Source: Rhodospirillales bacterium BBD 1991-14
GTDB taxonomy: Bacteria; Pseudomonadota; Alphaproteobacteria; Kiloniellales; Kiloniellaceae
DNA length: 64,000 nt
NCBI GenBank assembly: GCA_001657395.1
Contig: LYSY01000006.1
Span: 229,152-293,151 of the forward strand
Reading direction: 5' to 3'
The notes under the pieces were generated by a model. The model searched no databases, was not told the DNA's origin, and saw nothing but the letters and a program-made list of their open reading frames with translations. The position numbers were made by a program, and so were the translations under genes. Position 1 is the stretch's first letter. Every line of letters starts with the position of its first letter. Shown here one piece after another: positions 24,709 through 31,925 of this stretch.

Positions 24709-26097
24709 ATGGGCATGTCCGAGATTGATAACGAAAACCAAGAGCTTAACGAGGACGACCGGTCCCGCTTTTCAGGCCGCATGCGGCGCTATGCACGGGT
24801 CGGCACCTCGGTGGGCGGCTTGGCGGCCCAGGTGGTTGGTGCCCGCTATCTGGGTCTGGGTCTCGACCGCGGCAAGCACTCCTCAGAGCTGAAGGCAGCG
24901 CTGGGCGGGCTCAAGGGCCCCTTGATGAAGGCTGCCCAGATTCTTGCCACGATTCCCGATGCACTGCCGCGGGAGTACGCCGAAGAACTGCGCCAGCTTC
25001 AGTCCAACGCGCCCTCCATGGGCTGGCACTTCGTCAAGCGCCGCATGCGCGCCGAGCTGGGCGCGGACTGGCAGAAGAAGTTCAAGTCCTTTGAGCACGA
25101 AGCGGCGGCTGCTGCCTCTCTCGGACAGGTACACCGTGCCGTCAGTCCCGACGGCCGCGGTCTCGCCTGCAAGCTGCAGTACCCGGACATGCTCTCCGCC
25201 GTGGAGGCCGACCTGCAGCAGCTCAAGATCCTCTTCGGCATCTACCGGCGCTACGACCGCGCCATCGATCCTTCGGACATCTACCACGAACTGGCCGACC
25301 GCCTGCGCGAGGAACTCGACTACGAACGCGAAGGCCGCCACATGGAGCTCTATCAGGCCATGCTGGCGCAGGAAGACGGCGTCCATGTCGCCGACCTGCT
25401 GCCGGAGCTTTCCACCCAGCGCCTGCTCACCATGACCTGGCTGGAAGGCAAGCCGCTGATGGATTTTATCGCCGGCACCGACTGCGTTGAGCAGCGCAAC
25501 GCGGTGGCGCTGAACATGTTCCGCGCCTGGTACGTGCCGTTCTACTTCTACGGCATCATCCACGGCGACCCGCACCTGGGCAACTACACCATCCGCGAGG
25601 ACGGCACGGTCAACCTGCTGGACTTCGGCTGCATCCGGGTCTTCCCGCCGAAGTTCGTGAAGGGGGTCATCGACCTCTACTTCGCGCTGGAGCGCGACGA
25701 CCCGGAGCTGGCGGTGGAAGCCTACCGCACCTGGGGCTTTACCGAGATCAGCAAGGAACTGCTGGCGGCGCTCAATCTTTGGGCGGCCTTCCTCTATGCG
25801 CCGCTGCTGGAGGACAAGCCGCAGAAGATCATGGGCGACAAGAGCAGCCTCTACGGTGCCGAGGTGGCGGGCGAGGTGCATAAGGAACTGCGCCGCCTGG
25901 GCGGGGTGAAGCCGCCGCGCGAGTTCGTTCTGATGGACCGTGCCGCCGTCGGTCTGGGTTCGGTCTTCATGCACCTGGACGCCGAGATCAACTGGCATCA
26001 GGTCTTCCATGATCTGATCAGCGGCTTCGACGTTGACGCCCTGGAAGACCGGCAGACCAAGGCCCTCAAGAAGCTCGACCTGCCTTTGCCGAGTTAA
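24709..26097 (+). CDS. ABC1/AarF/UbiB family atypical kinase
   Basis: A 462-residue ABC1-family protein. Family motifs are GPLMKAAQILATIPDALP (the KxGQ-like motif), FEHEAAAAASLGQVHRAV, EELDYEREGRHMELY, HGDPHLGNYTI (catalytic loop) and NLLDFGCIRVF (DFG motif). In UbiB and COQ8 these are ATPases or kinases supporting ubiquinone synthesis. It lacks the two C-terminal membrane helices of UbiB, so it is probably a soluble ADCK-like member. ATG at 24709 or 24715; no strong Shine-Dalgarno. Confidence 0.9.
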   Translation: MGMSEIDNENQELNEDDRSRFSGRMRRYARVGTSVGGLAAQVVGARYLGLGLDRGKHSSELKAALGGLKGPLMKAAQILATIPDALPREYAEELRQLQSNAPSMGWHFVKRRMRAELGADWQKKFKSFEHEAAAAASLGQVHRAVSPDGRGLACKLQYPDMLSAVEADLQQLKILFGIYRRYDRAIDPSDIYHELADRLREELDYEREGRHMELYQAMLAQEDGVHVADLLPELSTQRLLTMTWLEGKPLMDFIAGTDCVEQRNAVALNMFRAWYVPFYFYGIIHGDPHLGNYTIREDGTVNLLDFGCIRVFPPKFVKGVIDLYFALERDDPELAVEAYRTWGFTEISKELLAALNLWAAFLYAPLLEDKPQKIMGDKSSLYGAEVAGEVHKELRRLGGVKPPREFVLMDRAAVGLGSVFMHLDAEINWHQVFHDLISGFDVDALEDRQTKALKKLDLPLPS

Positions 26098-26127
26098 ACA
26101 GCCCTGCCGCCTCGCGCTCCGCGCGCA

Positions 26128-26148
26128 ATTTGCCTGCCGTCGGCAAAT
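26128..26148. terminator. Hairpin after the ABC1 kinase gene
   Basis: ATTTGCC (26128-26134) and GGCAAAT (26142-26148) form a perfect 7-bp stem with a 7-nt loop, 30 bases beyond the kinase stop codon. No T-tract follows, so this is a weak terminator candidate. Confidence 0.4.
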
Positions 26149-26261
26149 CACGTCTAATGAGAATGCGCCCCACCTCTGCCACAAAGCCGAGGTAGGGAGG
26201 AGTTGTCTCGCCGGCCGGCGCAGCGCCCCGGCCCGTTGACACAGGCGAGGAGGGGGTCCGG

Positions 26262-29200
26262 ATGACGAAGCTCCTGTTACCTGCCGTGCTCTTGACGGCA
26301 GCGGCGGTGATCGCGCCGCCCGCTGCGGGCCAGAGCAACAACACCTTGGCCGCCCCGGCAGGAGCCCATGCAGATCGCGTCGATTTCCGGCCGGCGGACG
26401 CCTGGCTCGGGAAGTGGTCCGGTGTGTCGAGCTACAGCCAAACCACCGACGTTTGGGAATGGCGGTTCGAGGTCATTCGGCCCTGCAATGATTACGGCAT
26501 CCGATTTGGCAGCTACGGCCCCGAAAGGGCCGAGATTCTGCGCATCAATGCCACCGAGCTCGAGTTTCTTTTGCACGACGAGCTTGGAACGCATTTAACG
26601 ATGGTCCGGCAGGGCAACGACGTTTACAGCGGCACGGTCAGTCAGCCGAACAACAAGCCGCTGCACCTGGGCCGTGTCGACGGGCGGTGGATTGGAGAAG
26701 CGGCGCCGGCGACCGGTGCGCAGTGCGCCGATACCGAGGCGCCGGACCCCTATGCCGACGCGGTGGTTTCCTGGACCTTCGGCAGTCCGCGGTCCAGCGA
26801 GGGCCCTTCCAAGCCGAGCTTCGCCCTGGGGCCGCCCGACTACACCGGCAGCCACCGCGACCCCGGCATCGTCACCCTCGGCTGTGGCGGCCAGATCGTC
26901 GTGCGCTTCAGCGACAACGACCTAGTCAACGGTGCGGGGGCCGACTTGCGGATCTTCGAGCCCGGCGACCGGGAAGCCTACAGCGTCGAGATCTCGGTCG
27001 ACGGGGTCCAGTGGCGGCCTGTGGGACGGGCGGAGGGCGGCAACAGCAGCTTCGACATCTCCTCTGTTGCTGAAGCAAACGAGCGCTTCTTCTTCGTGCG
27101 CATCACCGATGAGCGCGGACTCTGCCAGGGCGTGCGGCCCGGCATGGACATCGATGCTGTCGAAGCATTGAACACCGGGGCCGGGAGCGAAAGCGCGGCC
27201 CGAGATGTCGCGGCTGTGAGCACGCCGGAAGGGCTTTTGGTAGAGGTGACACCCCTGGAGAACGAGGGTGGCGGCTCCCGGGCTCTTACCGGTGAGCCTC
27301 TGGACAGTGTTGTGACGGTCACCAACACCGGCGCTGAACGGATCTATGCCCCGGTCCTCGAACTCGCTTTGTCCGGCGAGGCGGTTTCGGAAGATGCAGA
27401 GCTCGACGCAGCGCCGGCCAAGCCACGGCAGGATGCGGAAGCGGCCTTCTTTGACATCACCTGCGCGCTCGATGGCACAAACGCAACCTGTCCGCTGGGC
27501 TACGGCGACCGGGTCGAAGGGGGCAGGACCTATCTCGAACCCGGCGAGGCGCGCAGCATCCTGTTTCAGGTCACGGCCTGGGAGCCGGGGTCGCTGTCCG
27601 TGACTGCGCGCGCATCTGCCACGACCGGCGAAGCAGGGAAGCTCGAGGCCACGGCCTCGGAACGAAGCACCTTCACCGGTCCGATCCTCGGCCTGCGGCT
27701 CCTGGGCACCACGCCAGAACCATACGGTTACAGCGAAAATCCGCGCCTGCCGCTGCACGAGGGCAGGGAGATCACCCTGCGCTACGCCCTTCTCAACAGC
27801 CGCCAGGGCGGGCATGCCCGCGAAGTAGCGCTCGACTTCTTTACCCGCACGGGCGAAGTACGGTCGGTCTCTCTCGCCTCGGGAGCGGCGCTGCCCTGTG
27901 GCCGCCCGAAGACGACGGACAGGCAGGCCGCCGACTGCGTGATCGCCGGGCTCGCGCCGGGACAGAGCGTGGAGGTCGATGCCGCTTTCCGCTACGGTCG
28001 CCGTTTCATGGTGGAGGCTGCGGCCAGCGCCGGCCGGTCAACGCAGGACCATGTCTACGAGACCGGGATGGACGTCGACCCGGTCGTGACGGTGGGGTTT
28101 GCCCCGGCGCCCTCGTCGACGGTGGCCGAAGGACAGCGGATCGTCGCGTCCTTCGACGTCGCCAACCGCGGGCGGGGTTCCATCCCCGGCGGGGCACTGC
28201 AGCTGTTCCCACAGGGCGGCAACGCCGACGGCCTCGCAATCGAGACGGTCGAAGGCTGCAAGGCCGTGAAACTCGCCTCGGGCACTACCGAGTGCACTCT
28301 GGGCGCGTTCTCGAAAGAGACGCCGGCCGAGATCCTCGTCGTTACAACACCTGTGCCGGCTGGGGCCGAGGGCAGCGAGCTTAGGCTGGTATGGGAGTTG
28401 TCGGTGCCGGGCCACCGCTTTCCTTATCCCTCGACGGCCAATGAAAAGGGCTACGCGCAATACAGTGTCGGCAAGCGCGTTGCCGACCTCTATGTCGCGG
28501 AGTACCTGCCGGCGGAAGACCTGGAGCCCGGCGTGCCTCAGGTGATCCAACTCGAGATCGGCAACAAGGGGACCTGGCCGCAGGACGACGTGGTGTTGGA
28601 CCTGCGCCTCGATCTCACCGATGAGAACGGCATTGCGGCTCCGGGCAGCCACCTGACGCGCGCCGCCGCCCTGCTGGACAACCCGGACCGCCCCGGCGAG
28701 ATTATGGAGGCAGCCTGCGCGGTCTCGGGCAACGCGGCCCGCTGCTCGCTGGGGACGCTGCGGCCTCGCAGCGTCGACTCGATTATCTTCGAGATCAACT
28801 CCGGAGACCTTGCCGCAGGGCGCTACCGCTACGAGGCACGGATCACCGAAGGGCAGGGCGAGGCCGGCGATGCCGCCCGCACGCGGGACAACGCTGTGAG
28901 CGGCGGCGCTGCGATCTTCGCGACCGGGGAGTCCGTCGCCGACCTGCGTGTGTTCAGGGGACATAGCGATAAGGAGGCAGAGGCGCTTCAGCCTCAGGGC
29001 TTCAGCTTCTGGGTTGAGAACGACGGAACCATTCCGCAGGACGCCGTGGGTCTGAAACTGGACTTTGCAATCGAAACCCAGCAGGCCGTTCCGCAGGGCC
29101 TGCGCTTTCTGCGCAGTGTCTATGCGGTGGTTCCGAGTCTCGATGACAGCGCCCGGCCGGTGCGCCGCGTGCCCTGCGTCGTGAACGTGGGAACGGCATC

Positions 29201-29780
29201 CTGCGCGCTGGGGCGCCTGGAACCTGAGGGCTTGGCCCAAATCTTTGTCGAATGGGATCCCGCCGGGGTTGCCGGGCGCTACAGCTACGCCGTCTATCTG
29301 AACGAGGGCGCCGGGGAGGCGGCCGCGAAGCGGTTGGAAGACAATACGCTGCGTGGTGGGGCAGCGATCGTCGCTCCCGGCACGGCGGAGGTCACGGCCA
29401 TTCAGGCTCCGGGTCCGGCGGGCAGCATCGAGTATCCGGCCAACGGCGACGACGTGACCCCGGGGTCTTCAGTGCTCGGCACCTTCCGGGACCTCGAGGA
29501 CGATTACGAGCTCTGGTACTTCAGCTTCAGTCCGGAGCCGCGGCGGTACTACCTGCGGCCGGTGGAGCGCGATCCGGGCGCCTCCGGCATCTGGGCGATC
29601 CATGATCTCAGCCACGGGCGCCCCGGCCGCGCCGACATCGGTTATGTCTACCGCATCGGCATCCTGGCCGCCGATCCGGAGGCCAACACGAGCCTGCAAG
29701 AGAACGCCGCGCGGCTGAACGCTTTCCCGCCGGGGACGACGGTGCTGCACGAGATCCAGGTGACCCGGGTCGGCGAGTAG
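26262..29780 (+). CDS. Large secreted protein with Cys-paired Ig-like repeats
   Basis: A 1172-residue exported protein of unknown function. A signal peptide ends near PPAAGQS (about residue 23). Residues 40-150 form a small domain. Residues 160-305 form a discoidin-like jelly-roll (GADLRIFEPGDREAYSVEIS). From about 320 to 1040 come five CARDB/DUF11-like beta-sandwich repeats, each with an adjacent-strand Cys pair: C401/C410, C546/C559, C666/C678, C819/C828, C972/C981. Several pairs end in C-x-LG-x-L. Two repeats also share VADLYV/VADLRV openings and a GGAAI closing. Residues 1050-1172 form a final domain. There is no C-terminal anchor, autotransporter barrel or OmpA domain. A strong GGAGGGGG Shine-Dalgarno precedes the ATG. 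Probably a periplasmic or surface protein with disulfide-stabilised repeats. Confidence 0.8.
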   Translation: MTKLLLPAVLLTAAAVIAPPAAGQSNNTLAAPAGAHADRVDFRPADAWLGKWSGVSSYSQTTDVWEWRFEVIRPCNDYGIRFGSYGPERAEILRINATELEFLLHDELGTHLTMVRQGNDVYSGTVSQPNNKPLHLGRVDGRWIGEAAPATGAQCADTEAPDPYADAVVSWTFGSPRSSEGPSKPSFALGPPDYTGSHRDPGIVTLGCGGQIVVRFSDNDLVNGAGADLRIFEPGDREAYSVEISVDGVQWRPVGRAEGGNSSFDISSVAEANERFFFVRITDERGLCQGVRPGMDIDAVEALNTGAGSESAARDVAAVSTPEGLLVEVTPLENEGGGSRALTGEPLDSVVTVTNTGAERIYAPVLELALSGEAVSEDAELDAAPAKPRQDAEAAFFDITCALDGTNATCPLGYGDRVEGGRTYLEPGEARSILFQVTAWEPGSLSVTARASATTGEAGKLEATASERSTFTGPILGLRLLGTTPEPYGYSENPRLPLHEGREITLRYALLNSRQGGHAREVALDFFTRTGEVRSVSLASGAALPCGRPKTTDRQAADCVIAGLAPGQSVEVDAAFRYGRRFMVEAAASAGRSTQDHVYETGMDVDPVVTVGFAPAPSSTVAEGQRIVASFDVANRGRGSIPGGALQLFPQGGNADGLAIETVEGCKAVKLASGTTECTLGAFSKETPAEILVVTTPVPAGAEGSELRLVWELSVPGHRFPYPSTANEKGYAQYSVGKRVADLYVAEYLPAEDLEPGVPQVIQLEIGNKGTWPQDDVVLDLRLDLTDENGIAAPGSHLTRAAALLDNPDRPGEIMEAACAVSGNAARCSLGTLRPRSVDSIIFEINSGDLAAGRYRYEARITEGQGEAGDAARTRDNAVSGGAAIFATGESVADLRVFRGHSDKEAEALQPQGFSFWVENDGTIPQDAVGLKLDFAIETQQAVPQGLRFLRSVYAVVPSLDDSARPVRRVPCVVNVGTASCALGRLEPEGLAQIFVEWDPAGVAGRYSYAVYLNEGAGEAAAKRLEDNTLRGGAAIVAPGTAEVTAIQAPGPAGSIEYPANGDDVTPGSSVLGTFRDLEDDYELWYFSFSPEPRRYYLRPVERDPGASGIWAIHDLSHGRPGRADIGYVYRIGILAADPEANTSLQENAARLNAFPPGTTVLHEIQVTRVGE

Positions 29781-29791
29781 GAAAGGCTCCC

Positions 29792-30349
29792 TTAAGCCGC
29801 TTCCTGCTCGGCGCAGATCAGCCCGCCGTCTTCCTCGGTCAGAGGCACCTCCAAGAGCCTGCATCGGTGCGGGCTGCCGGTGGGGTCCCCGGCGCTGAAG
29901 TGCCGGCAGGTCCGGCAGAGACCGAAAGGCCGACTGCCGCGCCGGCGCAGGGTTTCGGCGAGCAGGCGGTGAAGGCCCCCCGTGAGCGTCTCCTTTTGCG
30001 CGGCGGAAAGGTTTGCGGTCCCGCGCAGCAGCGCCTCGATCGGGTCGCGGGCCAGCAGGCGCCTGCCCTTGGCCGTGAGGGTGAGGGCGACCTGGCGCCG
30101 GTCCTGCGGGTCGGACCGCTTGCCGATCAGACCTTTGCGCTCCAGCGCGTTCAGCGTCTGGGAAACCGTTCCCTTGGTCATGCCCAGGTAGGCCGTGACG
30201 CCCGAGGGCGTACGCGAGAAGCGGTTCGCCCGCGACAGATAGCGCAGGGCCTCCCACTGCGTCGGCTTGAGGCCCTCCGCATGGGCTTCGTTCTGCAGGA
30301 CACGCGCGAGCCGCTCCAGCAGAAGGCCCAGGTCATCGGCGGTCTTCAT
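29792..30349 (-). CDS. MarR family regulator with a four-cysteine C-terminal tail
   Basis: A 185-residue protein. Residues 25-135 are a MarR winged helix: LKPTQWEALRYLSR, recognition helix MTKGTVSQTLNALERKG, and the wing DPQDRRQVALTLTAKG. A 40-residue extension carries C145, C148, C163 and C179 plus H150 and H161 (C-x2-C-x14-C-x15-C). This looks like a zinc or iron-sulfur site, so the regulator may sense redox state or metal. It is divergent from an AhpD-like gene, and palindromic sequences lie between them. The natural hypothesis is autoregulation plus control of the AhpD-like gene. Convergent with the Ig-repeat gene, 11 bases apart. Confidence 0.88.
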   Translation of the reverse strand: MKTADDLGLLLERLARVLQNEAHAEGLKPTQWEALRYLSRANRFSRTPSGVTAYLGMTKGTVSQTLNALERKGLIGKRSDPQDRRQVALTLTAKGRRLLARDPIEALLRGTANLSAAQKETLTGGLHRLLAETLRRRGSRPFGLCRTCRHFSAGDPTGSPHRCRLLEVPLTEEDGGLICAEQEAA

Positions 30350-30356
30350 CCTTTTA

Positions 30357-30368
30357 TAGTATCGACTA
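30357..30368. promoter_or_regulatory. Putative MarR operator, marR side
   Basis: TAGTATCGACTA has 4-bp inverted arms (TAGT/ACTA) and contains the octamer TATCGACT, which recurs 53 bases away near the AhpD-like gene. It lies 8-19 bases upstream of the marR start codon, suited to autorepression. Confidence 0.45.
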
Positions 30369-30405
30369 AAAACTTTCCTTGCAAGCCGGAGGCTCAGGGA
30401 TTACC

Positions 30406-30425
30406 TCGATAATATCGACTCGATA
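30406..30425. promoter_or_regulatory. Putative MarR operator, AhpD-like gene side
   Basis: Two overlapping perfect palindromes: TCGAT-AAT-ATCGA (30406-30418) and TATCG-ACT-CGATA (30413-30425). They share the octamer TATCGACT (30413-30420) with the marR-side site. They end 5 bases before the Shine-Dalgarno GGAG of the AhpD-like gene, so binding there would block its transcription. Confidence 0.55.
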
Positions 30426-30440
30426 CGAATGGAGATTCCG

Positions 30441-30989
30441 ATGCCCAGACTCACACCCTATCCCCACGACAAAGCCGCAGGCGACCGCAAGGAACTGATC
30501 GATGCCGTCAAACAGCAGTTCGGCGGCGTCATCAACATGTTCGGGACCGTCGCCCACTCGCCGGCGGCGCTGGAGAGCATGCTCGGGTCCTTTGCCGCCC
30601 TCGGAAAAGGCCGGCTTGGGCCCGCTCTTGGCGAGCAGATCGCCGTTGCCGTCGCCAATGCCAATGGCTGCGAGTACTGCCTTTCCGCGCATACCGTACT
30701 CGGCAAGAAGGCCGGCGTGTCGGCAGAGGCGATGGAGGAGGCCCGTCAGGGCCGTTCGGCCGATCCCCGCAACCAGGCGGCCATTGCATTCGCGCTGAAG
30801 GTGGTGGAAGCACGTGCCCATGTCGAAGCCAGCGATCTCGAGGATTTGCGCGCGGCGGGCTTCGACGATGAGGAGATCGTCGAAATTGTCGCCCATGTGG
30901 CGCTCAACCTCTTCACCAACTACGTCAACGTGGCCTTCGATGTCGATGTCGACTTCCCTTCGGTCAAGCCGCGCCAGGCGGCGGCCTGA
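30441..30989 (+). CDS. AhpD-like carboxymuconolactone decarboxylase family protein
   Basis: A 182-residue CMD/AhpD-fold protein with the redox motif CEYCLSAH (C77, C80, H84), the thiol pair plus proton-relay His of alkylhydroperoxidase-type enzymes. Start ATG 30441 follows GGAG at 6 bases; an ATG at 30429 is in frame but has no ribosome site and abuts the operator. It is divergent from the MarR gene, which likely represses it. Pairing of a thiol peroxidase-like protein with a Cys-bearing MarR suggests an oxidant or electrophile response. Confidence 0.85.
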   Translation: MPRLTPYPHDKAAGDRKELIDAVKQQFGGVINMFGTVAHSPAALESMLGSFAALGKGRLGPALGEQIAVAVANANGCEYCLSAHTVLGKKAGVSAEAMEEARQGRSADPRNQAAIAFALKVVEARAHVEASDLEDLRAAGFDDEEIVEIVAHVALNLFTNYVNVAFDVDVDFPSVKPRQAAA

Positions 30990-31011
30990 CGAGTCATCGT
31001 TTGCCTCGTCT

Positions 31012-31047
31012 CACCGGCTCCAGCCGGGCAGCAGGCCGGAGCCGGTG
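31012..31047 (+). terminator. Strong intercistronic stem-loop
   Basis: CACCGGCTCC (31012-31021) pairs perfectly with GGAGCCGGTG (31038-31047), a 10-bp stem with a 16-nt loop. It lies between the AhpD-like and DUF1330 genes. It lacks a T-tract and may reduce readthrough or stabilise the upstream message. Confidence 0.5.
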
Positions 31048-31080
31048 GACCGATGGTCATGCACAGAGCGGAGTTCAGTC

Positions 31081-31371
31081 ATGAGCGCGTTTTTCTTCTT
31101 CGACAACCTGGAGGTTACGGACCCGGCGGCCCTGGAGACCTACAAGAACAGCGTCGGCCCGGTGGTGGCCAAGTACGGCGGGCGTTACCGGGTCCTCGGC
31201 GGTGCGATGACCGCCTTTGAAGGGTCCTGGCAGCCAAGGTACCCGGTCATCATCGAGTTCGACGACGCGGACAAGGCACGGGCCTGGTACAACTCGGAGG
31301 ACTACAGCGCGCTCAAGGCCCTGCGGCAGTCCGCGGTGGTCTGCAATGCCGTGTTGATCGAAGGCCTGTAA
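31081..31371 (+). CDS. DUF1330 family protein
   Basis: A 96-residue dimeric alpha-beta barrel protein of the DUF1330 family. It shows the family layout: VTDPAALETYKNSVGPVVAK, then YGGRYRVLGG, the PVIIEFDDADKARAWYNSED strand-helix, and YSALKALRQSA. Family function is unknown; the fold is like monooxygenase/stress barrel proteins. It is on the same strand as the AhpD-like gene and may be co-transcribed past the intercistronic stem-loop. Confidence 0.88.
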   Translation: MSAFFFFDNLEVTDPAALETYKNSVGPVVAKYGGRYRVLGGAMTAFEGSWQPRYPVIIEFDDADKARAWYNSEDYSALKALRQSAVVCNAVLIEGL

Positions 31372-31544
31372 CGCCTGGCTGCCGGCCTGCGACAAAAGGT
31401 GACAGAGCGGGCCTCTTTAGCTCCTGGCGAGGTTGGCCTATCTCTTTGGCGGAGGCGGGCGGGCCGCGACGGCCTGCGTCCACCAAGCTACCGCCTCCAC
31501 TAAGTCTCAGTCGCCGCACCATCGCTTCGATCGGAGGATCGGAA

Positions 31545-31925
31545 ATGGATTTGGCGACCCCTCTCACCCAGGCCCGCAAGGCCGTCCGGCAAGCTGTTTC
31601 ATCGGGCGCGGCACCCTTTGGCCTGCCCGCCGCGCAGATCTTCGAACACGGCAGCCTGAAGCTTTTCTTCTACGAACCCCGCGGCGCCGACCATCAGCCG
31701 GTTCACGACCAGGATGAGGTCTATGTCATCGTCAGCGGGTTCGGTACCTTCGCTGTGGGGGACAGCGAGGCCAGCCTTGAGCGCAAGGCCTTCGGCCCCG
31801 GCGATGCGATCTTCGTGGCCGCCGGCAGGCTGCACCGCTTTGAGGACTTCACCGACGACTTCGAGACCTGGGTGATGATGTACGGGCCCGAAGGCGGCGA
31901 GCGGCCCACCGGGCCATCCGTCTAG
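31545..31925 (+). CDS. Cupin domain protein
   Basis: A 126-residue single-domain cupin. Motif 1 is HDQDEVYVIVSGFGTF (first His plus Glu metal ligands) and motif 2 is PGDAIFVAAGRLHRFEDF (C-terminal His). The start ATG at 31545 has GGAGG 8 bases before it. Its stop codon TAG overlaps the stop of the convergent RND gene within the palindrome CTAG. Function unknown; possibly a metal-dependent small-molecule binder. Confidence 0.85.
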   Translation: MDLATPLTQARKAVRQAVSSGAAPFGLPAAQIFEHGSLKLFFYEPRGADHQPVHDQDEVYVIVSGFGTFAVGDSEASLERKAFGPGDAIFVAAGRLHRFEDFTDDFETWVMMYGPEGGERPTGPSV

